This document shows, one piece after another, positions 47,294 to 55,840 of a DNA stretch of 55,840 nucleotides. Every line of letters begins with the position of its first letter. Position 1 is the first letter of the stretch. The translations under genes were made by a program, and so were the position numbers. A model generated the notes under the pieces. It was not told the origin of the DNA. It worked only from the letters and a program-made list of their open reading frames with translations, and did not search any database. Source of the stretch: Alcaligenaceae bacterium. GTDB lineage: Bacteria > Pseudomonadota > Gammaproteobacteria > Burkholderiales > Burkholderiaceae_B. The DNA lies in contig CANCMG010000016.1 in the NCBI GenBank assembly GCA_947378965.1, forward strand, positions 1-55,840, written 5' to 3'.

Positions 47294-48834
47294 AGCCTAG
47301 AGACCAAGCCAGCTGGCGATGCCGCATAGCCAGTCAAGGTACGGTCGGCATGTAACAGCTTCCAGTCAAGCATTTTTTGCGTCATCTTTAACAACTCGAG
47401 GGTATAGCTCGGATCTTGCGCAACATTGTGAAGTTGTGACGGATCTTTTGTCAGATCAAAGAATAGTGGCGGTAAAGCTGCGAAATGGACATACTTGTAC
47501 TGATCGTTTTGAATCACTGAAAGTGCGCACTGGTCCATCGACAGACTCAAAAAGTCTTCGGGCTTTGAATAGTAAATATTTCTAAAATCAAATTCATAAT
47601 GCACTTCAGTGCGCCAGTCGGCAGGCGCAATACCGGTTTGTACAAACGGTAACAGCGAGTGCCCGTCACAGGTTCTTGGTATCGGGCGCTCAAGCCAACT
47701 CAAGATCGTGGGCATCGTGTCAATGGTTTCGGTAAAGTGCCGAACAATATTGCCGCGCGTGGCATCCGCCTCAGGGTTCGGGTCGCGCACAATCATTGGG
47801 ATATGAAAGCTCTGATCGAAGTAGCCAATCTTACCTAACAGGTGGTGATCGCCCAATTGCTCGCCATGATCACTGGTGAGGATGATGAGAGTGTTGTCCC
47901 ACTGGCCAGTTTTCTTTAGGTAGTCAAAGACGCGTCCGATGTGATGATCAACCTCAGACATCAAGCCGTAGTAAGTGGCCCGCATTTGGCGAACTTCGGC
48001 ATCTTGCATGTCTGCGCCAAGCCCCTGGCCATTTTCAAAGAAGCGACGACGTTCAATGGCTTGAAGGTAGTACGCCAAGAGTGGATGCTGGGACGCTTCA
48101 AGATCTTTGCTCGAGGCGCGGATTGGCGACGGGCAGTCTTTCGGGTCGTACATCTCGTGGTAAGGCGCCGCAGCGCTAAAGGGTGGGTGAGGGCGGTAGT
48201 AGCCAAGATGCAAGAACCATGGCTTATTTTCTGTCCCTTGCAGGTATTCGAGCGCACGGTCGGTGAACCAAGTGGTATCGGATAAATGCGCAGGAACCAT
48301 ACTTGGTTTTGCCGTGGCGCCAATATCGGCTTCGGTAAGATCCTGCGGCAACCAAATGTCGTTAGGTTTTGTTGGCATGGCGAAGCCCTGTGAGGCAAGC
48401 CAGGCAAAGTAGGCCTCTTTATCCAAGCCCCAGGAACCGACCGGATGCCAGCCCTCCATATCTGCCCCTAACACTTTAAAGCGCGGGTCTTCGGCGGCTG
48501 TTTCACGGGGGTCGGGTGTCGTGGTGGTGTAGCCAACTAAGGCGGGCTGATAGCCGGCCTTACGCACTTCTTTTGCGATATTGGTGTGACGCGCATCGAG
48601 CGGAATCGTATTCTGTACCGCGCGATGAGTCATCATATAAAGACCGGTCAGCATTGACGCGCGACCCGGGCCGCAGGGTACGGCTTGCGTGTAATGCTTG
48701 GCAAAGGTCACACCTTCGCTGGCCAAGGTTTCGATGTTTGGGGTTTGAATGACTGGGTGTCCAAGATTTTTGAGCGTATCGCCACGCCACTGGTCGACCA
48801 CAATCAATAAGACATTTTTTTGTTTGGCTGTCAT
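47290..48834 (-). CDS. Phosphonate monoester hydrolase / phosphodiesterase (sulfatase superfamily)
   Basis: 514 residues. Begins KNVLLIVVDQWRGDTL with metal Asp D14. The nucleophile precursor is C54 within AVPCGPGRAS (CxPxR, for conversion to formylglycine), followed by the PMH-typical LTGLYMMTHRAVQNTIPLD, GYTTTTPDPR, FLHLGYYRPHPPF, TSDHGEQLGDHHLLGKIGY and the end block HADRTLTGY. These match phosphonate monoester hydrolases of Rhizobium and Burkholderia nearly block for block. They hydrolyse phosphonate monoesters and phosphodiesters and are promiscuous toward sulfates. No signal peptide, so the substrate must be imported. A formylglycine-generating enzyme must be encoded elsewhere. Confidence 0.92.
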   Translation of the reverse strand: MTAKQKNVLLIVVDQWRGDTLKNLGHPVIQTPNIETLASEGVTFAKHYTQAVPCGPGRASMLTGLYMMTHRAVQNTIPLDARHTNIAKEVRKAGYQPALVGYTTTTPDPRETAAEDPRFKVLGADMEGWHPVGSWGLDKEAYFAWLASQGFAMPTKPNDIWLPQDLTEADIGATAKPSMVPAHLSDTTWFTDRALEYLQGTENKPWFLHLGYYRPHPPFSAAAPYHEMYDPKDCPSPIRASSKDLEASQHPLLAYYLQAIERRRFFENGQGLGADMQDAEVRQMRATYYGLMSEVDHHIGRVFDYLKKTGQWDNTLIILTSDHGEQLGDHHLLGKIGYFDQSFHIPMIVRDPNPEADATRGNIVRHFTETIDTMPTILSWLERPIPRTCDGHSLLPFVQTGIAPADWRTEVHYEFDFRNIYYSKPEDFLSLSMDQCALSVIQNDQYKYVHFAALPPLFFDLTKDPSQLHNVAQDPSYTLELLKMTQKMLDWKLLHADRTLTGYAASPAGLVSRL

Positions 48835-48857
48835 GAGATGAATCCGTTAGAAATCGG

Positions 48858-49730
48858 TTAGCGAAGAGTTGGATCGAGTCTGTCACGCAGCCAGTCGCCG
48901 GTCAGGCTGATCGAGAAGGTCGTCAAAACAATGACACAACTCGGGGCGAGCAAAATCCACGGGGCAGTTTGTAAATATTCGCGGCCATAGCCCACCATAT
49001 TGCCTAGGCTAGTCATTGGTGGCTGTACACCTAAGCCTAAAAAAGAGAGTCCTGATTCAAGCAAAATCACTTCAGGAAAGGTAAGCGTCATGCTGACAAT
49101 CAGCGTGCTGGCGATATTGGGCAAAATATGCCGAAAGTAGACCCGCCAAGAACTGGCGCCCAGTGCATGCACCGCATTGGCGTAGCCTTGTTCATTGGCC
49201 GCGATGGTCAGGCTGCGCGTGATGCGAGCGCTGCGCTCCCAACCGTGGCAGCCCATCAAACAAATAAAGAGTACCAGCGTGTTGCCGAAGAAGGCTAACA
49301 CTGCCAAGGCGATGATCATGAAGGGGATCGAAGCCTGGAAATCAATCAAGGTAAGCACGACTTGCTCAAGCCAGCCTTTGAAGTGCGCGGCTAAAAATCC
49401 GAGTGCCAGACCAATCGCAGCTGAAAGTAAGGTGCTGGCAAAGGCGATCAGCAGACTAACCTGAACTGAGACCAAGAGTCGCGAAAGAACGTCACGCCCT
49501 AGTTCGTCAGTGCCAAGCAAATGCCGTGCGGTACCTCCAAGCCCGACAGGTGGTTGTAGTCGTGCTTTGAGGTCAAGCGCAGTGTAGGTGTAGGGTGCGA
49601 CGAGGTCTGCCAACGCCGCAATGATGAATATCCCAAGGATCCAAGCGATCGCCACCACGACAAGGGGCGGGTACTCTTGCCAAAAATAGCGACGTGAGGC
49701 ATTTGGAACAGAGGGCGCTAGAACTGCCAT
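48858..49730 (-). CDS. OppC/DppC-type ABC transporter permease
   Basis: 290 residues from ATG 49730 with six hydrophobic helices. N-terminal OppC-type domain, periplasmic motif HLLGTDELGRDVLSRLL, and permease loop AVHALGASSWRVYFRHILPNI. Second membrane subunit of the family-5 importer. Starts 61 bp after the other permease gene. An in-frame extension upstream lacks family features. The PMH gene follows 23 bp downstream. Confidence 0.92.
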   Translation of the reverse strand: MAVLAPSVPNASRRYFWQEYPPLVVVAIAWILGIFIIAALADLVAPYTYTALDLKARLQPPVGLGGTARHLLGTDELGRDVLSRLLVSVQVSLLIAFASTLLSAAIGLALGFLAAHFKGWLEQVVLTLIDFQASIPFMIIALAVLAFFGNTLVLFICLMGCHGWERSARITRSLTIAANEQGYANAVHALGASSWRVYFRHILPNIASTLIVSMTLTFPEVILLESGLSFLGLGVQPPMTSLGNMVGYGREYLQTAPWILLAPSCVIVLTTFSISLTGDWLRDRLDPTLR

Positions 49731-49791
49731 GGCGGTTAACTTTTTTAGAGTGAAGGCTGCGAGGATATAAAAGGGGCTCGATGGTGGGCGC

Positions 49792-50724
49792 TTACTGGTG
49801 TGCGTCAGAGTTCGCCCGTAAGCGCGGGTCAAACAAGCAGTAAATCGCATCAACGACTAAGTTGGTGGCGACCATACTGACTGTGATTAATAACAATGCG
49901 GCTTGAACGATAGCCAGATCACGATTGCCGACTGCAGAAACCGTGAGTCTGCCGACTCCTGGCCAAGAAAATACGCTTTCGACCACCACGGCGCCTGCGA
50001 TTAACCCACCAAACATGAGACCGGCGATCGTGACGATCGGCAGTGCGGCATTAGGCAGAGCATGGTGAATCACGACTTGCGACCAGCGCAGACCTTTTGC
50101 AGACGCAGCGCGAATATAGGGTTGCCCCAAGACCTCTAACATCGACGATCGTGTGTAACGTGCCAACACCGCAGCGCCGCCCACTGTCAAGGTTAATACT
50201 GGCAATATCGCGTGTTCAACTGTGCCAAACCCTCCGCTGGGTAACCAACCAAAACTCACCGCAAAAATTAACACTAGCAAAAGACCTAAAACGAAGCTTG
50301 GCAAGGTGTGTCCGGCAACAGAGAGACTCATGACAAGACGGTCGACCCATGAGTTTCGGTGTAACGCAGCAAAAATTCCGGCGGGTATACCAATGCATAG
50401 ATTCAAAACAAAGGCTGGCAGAGCAAGTGCGAGCGTAGCCGGAATCGACTCAAGCACCAGCCTCATTGCTGGGCTGCCATCGCGCATCGACACTCCGAAG
50501 TTACCATGCAGAATATTTAGCAAGTAACCCCAAAATTGCTGCCAAAGAGGCGCATCTAAGCCCCAGCTTTGACGAAAAGCAGCAATGGCCTCAGGTGGAG
50601 CATCGGCAGACAAAATCATCATCGCCGGGTCACCCGATAAGCGCAAGATCGTGAAGGCAAACCCCACCACCAAGAAAATAGTGAGCAACGCGCGCAAACT
50701 GCGAGACAGCATGTATCGACTCAT
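49792..50724 (-). CDS. OppB/DppB-type ABC transporter permease
   Basis: 310 residues. N-terminal helix with RSLRALLTIFLVVGFAFTILRLSGDP, then FVLGLLLVLIFAV, the loop RAASAKGLRWSQVVIHHALPNAALP and FSWPGVGRLTVSAVGNRDLAIVQ, all of the OppB class. ATG 50724 begins 2 bp after the stop of the ATPase 2 gene. Confidence 0.92.
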   Translation of the reverse strand: MSRYMLSRSLRALLTIFLVVGFAFTILRLSGDPAMMILSADAPPEAIAAFRQSWGLDAPLWQQFWGYLLNILHGNFGVSMRDGSPAMRLVLESIPATLALALPAFVLNLCIGIPAGIFAALHRNSWVDRLVMSLSVAGHTLPSFVLGLLLVLIFAVSFGWLPSGGFGTVEHAILPVLTLTVGGAAVLARYTRSSMLEVLGQPYIRAASAKGLRWSQVVIHHALPNAALPIVTIAGLMFGGLIAGAVVVESVFSWPGVGRLTVSAVGNRDLAIVQAALLLITVSMVATNLVVDAIYCLFDPRLRANSDAHQ

Positions 50725-50726
50725 GT

Positions 50727-51728
50727 CTAACTGTCCGACCCATGATGAATCATGGTGTGAAGATGGCAACTCACTGTATGCGATTCGCTAATCCGCGTTG
50801 TGATGGGGGCGCTCGTTTTGCAATGGGCTGTCGCGAGTGCACAACGAGGATGGAAACTACAACCGGTTGGGACATCAACCGGGTTTGGTGGCTCGCCCTT
50901 CAGGATAATGCGCCCAGAACTTGTCGCCGCATTCTTAGCCCCAGGAGTCGAAACCGCAGAGATCAAGGCCTGGGTATATGGGTGCGCAGGATGCGTGAGT
51001 ACCTCTTTTGCAGAGCCTTGCTCGATAATGCGACCTAAATACATGACGGCAACTTCGTCGCAGATATGACGAACCACACGCAGATCATGACTGATAAATA
51101 ACATCGTCAGATTCATCTGTTGACGCAAGTCGTCGAGCAGATTAATCACTTGTGCCTGCACTGAAACGTCAAGTGCAGAAATGGGCTCATCGCAGACCAG
51201 TAAGCTCGGCTTGAGCACGAGAGCGCGTGCTAAGACGACGCGCTGACGTTGTCCCCCCGAGAGTTCGTGTGGGTAGCGTTGAAACAAATTATCGGTCAGG
51301 CCGACAGCGCGCATCATATTTTGTGCCGCAACGACCGGTCGGATCTCACCGTGCTTGTCGTGTATCTGCAAGGGCTCAGTCACCTGTTCGACAGCCGTCA
51401 GGCGTCGGTCAAGTGCGCCGAGCGGGTCTTGATAGACCATTTGCATATGTCGGCGGGCGGCTCGCCAAGCTTGATTACGCTGAGCGGTGACTGGCTTGCC
51501 GTCAAACTCGACGGTACCGGCGGTCGCTGGAATCAGGCCAAGCACCAGTTTCGCCATCGTTGATTTGCCGCAACCAGACTCACCGACAAGCCCTAGAGTT
51601 TTACCGCGCTGTACGCTCAACGTGACGCCATCAACAGCGCGCAAGATCTTTTTTCCGGATAGCCAATCTTTTTTGGCTTCAACCGAGAAGTGGCGCTGCA
51701 AATCCTTGACGTTTAAAAGAGCTGTCAT
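50727..51728 (-). CDS. OppF/DppF-type ABC transporter ATPase
   Basis: 333 residues: Walker A GESGCGKST, Q-loop VYQDPLGALD, signature LSGGQRQRVVLARAL, Walker B LLVCDEPISALDVS, switch His ISHDLRVV, and the C-terminal cysteine cluster (CSFHPRCALATAHC) of the peptide-type ATPases. ATG overlaps the stop of ATPase 1 by ATGA. Works with ATPase 1 to drive the importer. Confidence 0.94.
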   Translation of the reverse strand: MTALLNVKDLQRHFSVEAKKDWLSGKKILRAVDGVTLSVQRGKTLGLVGESGCGKSTMAKLVLGLIPATAGTVEFDGKPVTAQRNQAWRAARRHMQMVYQDPLGALDRRLTAVEQVTEPLQIHDKHGEIRPVVAAQNMMRAVGLTDNLFQRYPHELSGGQRQRVVLARALVLKPSLLVCDEPISALDVSVQAQVINLLDDLRQQMNLTMLFISHDLRVVRHICDEVAVMYLGRIIEQGSAKEVLTHPAHPYTQALISAVSTPGAKNAATSSGRIILKGEPPNPVDVPTGCSFHPRCALATAHCKTSAPITTRISESHTVSCHLHTMIHHGSDS

Positions 51729-52711
51729 GCTGCTAATTTTCGTGTGCAAGCTAAGGTATGCCCGACTGCGATCGTTTTGAGGGTGGGGGCATTGGCGCGA
51801 CAATTCGCTTGAGCAAAATCGCAACGGGGCTCAAACCGACAGCCCTGAATGAGTTGGCCCGCCTGCGGAATACTGCCTCGTATGGTCGTCAGACGCTGAA
51901 CCTCGGTATCCAAGGCTGGCATTGCGGCTAAGAGCCCGATGCTGTAGGGGTGTTGCGCCTCGCTGAATAAGGTCTGGCTTGGGGCGCTTTCAACAATTGA
52001 GCCTGCATACATGACCAGCACTCGATCGCTAATTTCTGAGATCACGCCAAGGTCGTGCGAGATCGTCACAAGTGCCATGCCAGTGTCTCGGCGAATGTTA
52101 TCGAGCAACAGTAAAATTTGCGCTTGAACCGTCGCATCTAAGGCGGTCGTGGGCTCATCGGCAATGAGTAAATCAGGTTGTCCGGCTAAGGCCATGGCAA
52201 TCATGACGCGTTGATTCATACCGCCAGAGAGCTCGTGTGGATAGGCACCCATACGTCGTTTGGCATCTGGGATTTCGACGTGATCCAGTAACGCAAGCAC
52301 CTCTGCGTTGGCCTCAGCGCCACGCAAACCTCGATGTAGGATTAAGCTTTCTGCAATTTGTGCGCCAATGCGCTGGGCTGGATTGAGCGATGAGCTTGGG
52401 TCTTGAAAAATCATCGCGATCTTCCGGCCGCGGATCCGAGACAACTGTGTATCCGACAAACCCAGGAGCTCGGCCCCTTGAAATTTGACCGAACCTGTGA
52501 TGCGCGCGTGCTTACCCAGTAAACCAAGCACGCCCAACCAGGTAATGCTCTTGCCACAGCCGGATTCACCGACCAAACCAATCGACTCGCCAGCTGCAAT
52601 ATGCAGGTCGACGCCATGCAACACTTCAGACGTGTGCCCGCGTTGGTCGAACCCGATCCGCAGTTCGCTGATATTCAGCAGTGCGGGCGTATCCGATGCA
52701 GTCGAGGTCAT
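51725..52711 (-). CDS. OppD/DppD-type ABC transporter ATPase
   Basis: 328 residues: Walker A GESGCGKSI, Q-loop IFQDPSSSLNP, signature LSGGMNQRVMIAMAL, Walker B LLIADEPTTALDAT, switch His ISHDLGVI, and a C-terminal Cys pattern (GCRFEPRCDFAQANC). The last Walker A residue is Ile in place of Thr/Ser, as in many OppD proteins. ATG overlaps the binding-protein stop (ATGA). Confidence 0.94.
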   Translation of the reverse strand: MTSTASDTPALLNISELRIGFDQRGHTSEVLHGVDLHIAAGESIGLVGESGCGKSITWLGVLGLLGKHARITGSVKFQGAELLGLSDTQLSRIRGRKIAMIFQDPSSSLNPAQRIGAQIAESLILHRGLRGAEANAEVLALLDHVEIPDAKRRMGAYPHELSGGMNQRVMIAMALAGQPDLLIADEPTTALDATVQAQILLLLDNIRRDTGMALVTISHDLGVISEISDRVLVMYAGSIVESAPSQTLFSEAQHPYSIGLLAAMPALDTEVQRLTTIRGSIPQAGQLIQGCRFEPRCDFAQANCRANAPTLKTIAVGHTLACTRKLAA

Positions 52712-54378
52712 TGGTTTGGAGGTGTGAGGTTCGTGACGCGAAAATCCATGACGAAAGTTTTAGAGGGCTTCCAGACAAAGTCTTTACGCTTGGCATAAAA
52801 CACTGCGCTCTGATGCAAAACCGTGTAGGCGGGGTCTTCGCGCTCAGCAATCTCTAGCATTCGTTTAAAAGTTTGCTGCCGTTCTGCTAGGTCGACTGAA
52901 GTTTCAAGTGTGTCAGACAATTTATTGAACTCAACGTTTGTCCATTCACCGGTTTGTTGTTGCTGACCATTGGGCCCGTGTTGGTTGACCAGTGAGCTCA
53001 CCGGATCACTAAAGGGCGCTGAATTCGACCAGCCTCGAACGCCGCGAGTCGGGCCTTTCTCGAAAATTTGTGCCCAATTTTCTTTCATGGACATCTGTAC
53101 GTTCAGACCGGCAGAACGCCACATCTCGAGCATGATTTGGTCGGTTTGTGTTTGATTGGTGTAGTAATTGTTTAAGCCTCTGAAGTGAATCACCTCGCCT
53201 TTATAGCCAGCTTCAGCCAAAAGCTTTTTGGCGAGCGCAACGTCATACTTCGGCACAGTCCAGCCTTTCACGAACATGTCGCCATAGAATTCGAATTGCA
53301 AACCCGCAGGTACGCGGGTATTGCCACCCCAAATTGCCTCGACGATAGCGTCGCGATCAATGGCATGTGTCATGGCTTGACGTACTTTCGGATTGGCAAG
53401 CACGGGGTGGTTTTTGTCGAAAGTGATCAAGCGGTGATTGAGAACCGGGCCGCCAACCACCTCGAACTTGGCGTTACCTTGAATCGTTTTGAACTGGTCT
53501 GGTGGAATGTCAGTAATAAAGTCATACTGGCCAGATAACAAGCCGTTGATACGCGAAGATACCTCAGGCACCACCATATAGCGAATTTCTTTAACCAGTG
53601 GTTTGCCGCCAAAGTAGTCGTCGTGCGCAGTCAAGACCAGATACTGATCCATTTTCATTTCTTTGACTTTGAAGGGCCCCGCGCTCACCGGTGCCTGAGC
53701 CCAACTCGCCCAGTCTTTCGAAGCCATATAAGCTTTCTTTGAAACAATCTCAGAGCCCAAACGCGCAATGCGCCCCTCTAGGGTAAGGTCTGGTACGGCG
53801 TTGATCAGGCGTACGGTGTAGCGATCAACGATCTCAACGCTTTGCAATGACGGCCATAAATTACGTGCGATCGCAGTAATCTCAGGCGGGGGCAACTCCA
53901 TGCTGCCGGGCGTAGAATTTGTGGTCTTGCGCCCGATATCTACCGCAATCGTTTTGCTGTCCTGGTTGGGTTGACGGGGTGCAGAGGTTCCGAACATTCT
54001 CTCAGCACTAAAACTAAACGCAACATCTTCAGCGGTCACCTCATCGCCGTTGTGAAACTTAACACCAGGGCGCAACTTGAATTCAACCGTCTTCGCGTCA
54101 ATGCGCTTCCACGAGTCAGCAAGTGAGGGCTGCGGCGAAAGGTCTCCAACTGTATCAAGCTGGATCAGACCAGCATAAATCATGGGCAACATGCGCGTGC
54201 CGACGTTGCTTTGCTCGCGCAAGGGATCCAGAGCACCACTGGTCAGTAACTGTTGTACGGCCACGCGCACGACTGGACGGGTATCTGCGGGTTGTGCAAA
54301 GACGCTAGGGTGCGCCAGAGCACACAGCGCGAGTGTAGTGAGTTTCAGAAACCAACGTTTGGAGTGAAGCAGCTGCAT
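52708..54378 (-). CDS. Family 5 (peptide/opine-type) extracellular substrate-binding protein
   Basis: 556 residues. Signal peptide to about residue 28 (cleavage near VFA). Family-5 lobes with MIYAGLIQLD, LRPGVKFHNGDEVTAEDVAFSFSAERMFG, SAGPFKVKEM and VRQAMTHAIDRDAIVEAIWGG. Proteins of this family bind peptides, nickel complexes, and also sugar-phosphodiester opines (AccA of Agrobacterium binds agrocinopine). Here the flanking PMH, PhnZ-like and PhnDE genes make a phosphonate ester or phosphodiester ligand more likely than a plain peptide. The ligand cannot be read from sequence. Confidence 0.88.
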   Translation of the reverse strand: MQLLHSKRWFLKLTTLALCALAHPSVFAQPADTRPVVRVAVQQLLTSGALDPLREQSNVGTRMLPMIYAGLIQLDTVGDLSPQPSLADSWKRIDAKTVEFKLRPGVKFHNGDEVTAEDVAFSFSAERMFGTSAPRQPNQDSKTIAVDIGRKTTNSTPGSMELPPPEITAIARNLWPSLQSVEIVDRYTVRLINAVPDLTLEGRIARLGSEIVSKKAYMASKDWASWAQAPVSAGPFKVKEMKMDQYLVLTAHDDYFGGKPLVKEIRYMVVPEVSSRINGLLSGQYDFITDIPPDQFKTIQGNAKFEVVGGPVLNHRLITFDKNHPVLANPKVRQAMTHAIDRDAIVEAIWGGNTRVPAGLQFEFYGDMFVKGWTVPKYDVALAKKLLAEAGYKGEVIHFRGLNNYYTNQTQTDQIMLEMWRSAGLNVQMSMKENWAQIFEKGPTRGVRGWSNSAPFSDPVSSLVNQHGPNGQQQQTGEWTNVEFNKLSDTLETSVDLAERQQTFKRMLEIAEREDPAYTVLHQSAVFYAKRKDFVWKPSKTFVMDFRVTNLTPPNQ

Positions 54379-54419
54379 GTGAGTCCTGTTTGAGTGCTGG
54401 ATGAAAGAGCGACGCGATA

Positions 54420-54974
54420 TTAAAGAGCGACGCTATGCATAATTTTCAAAAAGTGGGGTAAGGTTGGCGTGATGGCTGCAGGCACTTTCGCTAAATCGTC
54501 ATAGCGACGCAGACGTACTGCTTCTTGAGCAAACGATTGCGCCTCAAACTCTACCGCTTGAGGGGGGCTGTACACGCCACCTTGCACAATGAGGCTGTGT
54601 TTAGAGGCGGTTGAAAGCGTGCTCCAGTAAGACTGGTCTGTCGCGCACAGGTAGCGCTTAGCATCGACATGTAAGCGAATTGGCTCGAGCACTGCACCTG
54701 AGAATAAGCCGCGCAAAAACGGCAAAGCAACATATTGATGCAGGTCATCGCCGCTTTCTGTGCTGGCGCTTTGCTGAACTCTTCCGGTCTTGGCTAACAA
54801 ATGCCCGATATCGTGCAACAGTGCTGCGGTGATTGTGTGAGCGGTCTCCTCTGCTTGCTCGGCTAAGGCCGCACACTGAAGTGCGTGTTCAAGCTGGCTG
54901 ACTGCTTCGCCACCATACTGGTTCTCTCCCTCAACGGTTAGCAGTTGAGTGATGTCATCTAAAGTCAAAGCCAT
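54420..54974 (-). CDS. PhnZ/TmpB-type HD-domain phosphonate oxygenase
   Basis: 184 residues. HD-domain mixed-valent di-iron oxygenase that cleaves the C-P bond of 1-hydroxylated phosphonates. The pattern of PhnZ is visible with a shift of about 4: Y20 and E23 (PhnZ gating Y24/E27), H30, H54-D55, H58, H79, H102, K106 (PhnZ substrate lysine K108), S/Q in SLIVQGG, and a final Asp in RRYDD. It requires a 2-oxoglutarate hydroxylase partner (PhnY or TmpA), which is not in this window. It starts 12 bp after phnE. TmpB-like activity on a trimethylated aminophosphonate is the alternative. Confidence 0.88.
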   Translation of the reverse strand: MALTLDDITQLLTVEGENQYGGEAVSQLEHALQCAALAEQAEETAHTITAALLHDIGHLLAKTGRVQQSASTESGDDLHQYVALPFLRGLFSGAVLEPIRLHVDAKRYLCATDQSYWSTLSTASKHSLIVQGGVYSPPQAVEFEAQSFAQEAVRLRRYDDLAKVPAAITPTLPHFLKIMHSVAL

Positions 54975-54986
54975 GTCAAACCTTAT

Positions 54987-55787
54987 TTAAACAAGTGCCC
55001 GGCGAATGCGCGCAGACAGTAAATCGATACAGGTCACCGTACCAATAATAATTAGCATGACTGCGCAGGTCTCTGCGTACTGAAAACCACGAATGATCTC
55101 CCACAACACCACGCCGATACCACCCGCTCCGACCATGCCCACAACAGTCGCTGAGCGAACGTTTGACTCAAAGCGGTACAGGGCAAAGGAAATCCAAAGC
55201 GGCATCACCTGAGGAATCACGCCATACAAGATCTCGTGCAAGGCTGAGGCACCGGTCGAGCGAATTCCCTCAACCGGCTGTGGGTCAATGGATTCAACGG
55301 CTTCAGAAAATAGTTTGGCTAAGATCCCAGTGGTGTGAATCCACAATGCCAAGACGCCGGCGAAGGGGCCTAGCCCAACTGCCACGACAAATAGCATGGC
55401 AAACACCATCTCGTTGATGGCGCGACAAGCGTCCATGACTCGACGAATAGGTTGATAAACCCAGGGCGGTACGAGATTGGCCGAACCTAAAAGGGCCATC
55501 GGGATTGCCGTGATGACGGCAAGCGCAGTGCCCCAAAGTGCAATCTGCAGGGTCACCACCATTTCTTCAACAAAGAGGCGCCACTGCGAAAAATTAGGTG
55601 GAAAAAAGTCAGCGGCGTAGGTTGCCATATTGCCGGAGTCTTTAATCAGGTCTAGCGGGCGCATATCTGCTCCCTGCCAAGAGCCTGTCAACGCAAGTAC
55701 CAGCGCTGCCCAAGACCCATACCAAAGAAGACTATGCTTGCTTGGAGGGGGGGCGGACAGCGCAGAGCCAGAGGTCGTAGCGTTCAT
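54987..55787 (-). CDS. phnE: Phosphonate ABC transporter permease PhnE
   Basis: 266 residues with a basic N-terminus and about six helices. The PhnE signature is clear: [34 protein letters not shown], with the loop [17 protein letters not shown] and [21 protein letters not shown]. Moves phosphonates delivered by PhnD, energised by PhnC. phnD lies 4 bp upstream. Confidence 0.94.
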   Translation of the reverse strand: MNATTSGSALSAPPPSKHSLLWYGSWAALVLALTGSWQGADMRPLDLIKDSGNMATYAADFFPPNFSQWRLFVEEMVVTLQIALWGTALAVITAIPMALLGSANLVPPWVYQPIRRVMDACRAINEMVFAMLFVVAVGLGPFAGVLALWIHTTGILAKLFSEAVESIDPQPVEGIRSTGASALHEILYGVIPQVMPLWISFALYRFESNVRSATVVGMVGAGGIGVVLWEIIRGFQYAETCAVMLIIIGTVTCIDLLSARIRRALV

Positions 55788-55791
55788 GAGA

Positions 55792-55840
55792 TTACTTTTT
55801 CAGAGCGGCAAGTTTGTTATCAAGCTCAGCGAGTTTGGCC
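55792..55840 (-). CDS. phnD: C-terminal end of an upstream gene, probably phnD (partial)
   Basis: Only 15 codons and a stop lie inside the window (ending [15 protein letters not shown]). The position directly upstream of phnE and the Lys/Leu-rich helical end fit the periplasmic phosphonate-binding protein PhnD. Most of the gene lies beyond the edge, so identity rests on context. Confidence 0.6.
   Translation of the reverse strand, partial: AKLAELDNKLAALKK

Overview
The window reads as one contiguous piece of a betaproteobacterial chromosome, most likely Burkholderiales and closest in style to Alcaligenaceae. The grounds are the nuoL-nuoM-nuoN-DUF2818 order, an mfd/ispD/ispF/OmpR-type regulator neighbourhood, a TsaB-RimI fusion, smc-zipA-ligA in a row, and a ppiC-bolA-yciB cluster. 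This placement is inference from gene content and order; no search was run. No transposase, phage gene, tRNA, rRNA or CRISPR array was seen.

Layout. 1-4312: the 3' end of the complex I operon (nuoL partial, nuoM, nuoN, DUF2818). 4324-8801 (minus): mfd then serB. 9052-10321: ispD-ispF, overlapping tail to tail with an OmpR/RisA-type regulator (minus). 11343-15408: an aconitase A-family gene and a DUF3300 protein. 15489-18206: a NitT/TauT-type ABC importer whose binding-protein gene faces its permease and ATPase genes. 18468-20794: tsaB-rimI fusion and a family 4/5 uracil-DNA glycosylase with a hexanucleotide microsatellite. 20866-22200 (minus): LplT-type transporter. 22487-29128: smc, zipA, ligA. 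29182-31267 (minus): ppiC, bolA-like, yciB, msrB. 31477-33465: biotin ECF transporter bioM-bioN-bioY.

From 33.5 kb onward the content becomes accessory and dominated by phosphorus and lipid chemistry. 33652-38791 encodes a Ugp-like ABC importer (ATPase, two permeases, binding protein) followed by a GpdQ-like metallophosphodiesterase, the same division of labour as E. coli ugpBAEC-ugpQ. 39023-39886 is an outer-membrane barrel candidate. A 202-bp inverted-repeat element (39906-40107) then precedes a second LplT paralogue, translationally coupled to a phosphatidylserine-decarboxylase-family enzyme. Divergent from these is a membrane-anchored class III aminotransferase. An Mpo1/DUF962-like membrane protein and a family-4 glycosyltransferase follow.

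The last 9.2 kb (46628-55840, minus) is one tightly packed run. It reads phnD (cut by the window edge), phnE, a PhnZ-type HD oxygenase, a five-gene family-5 (Opp/Dpp/Acc-type) ABC importer, a phosphonate monoester hydrolase of the formylglycine sulfatase superfamily, and a HAD phosphatase. The combination suggests uptake and stepwise breakdown of esterified phosphonates or phosphodiesters. It is the best candidate here for an undescribed system.

Several non-coding repeats deserve attention: a 36-bp tandem array before tsaB, 23-bp iterons before the barrel gene, a degenerate 32-bp array at 44.4-44.6 kb, and the 202-bp inverted-repeat element.
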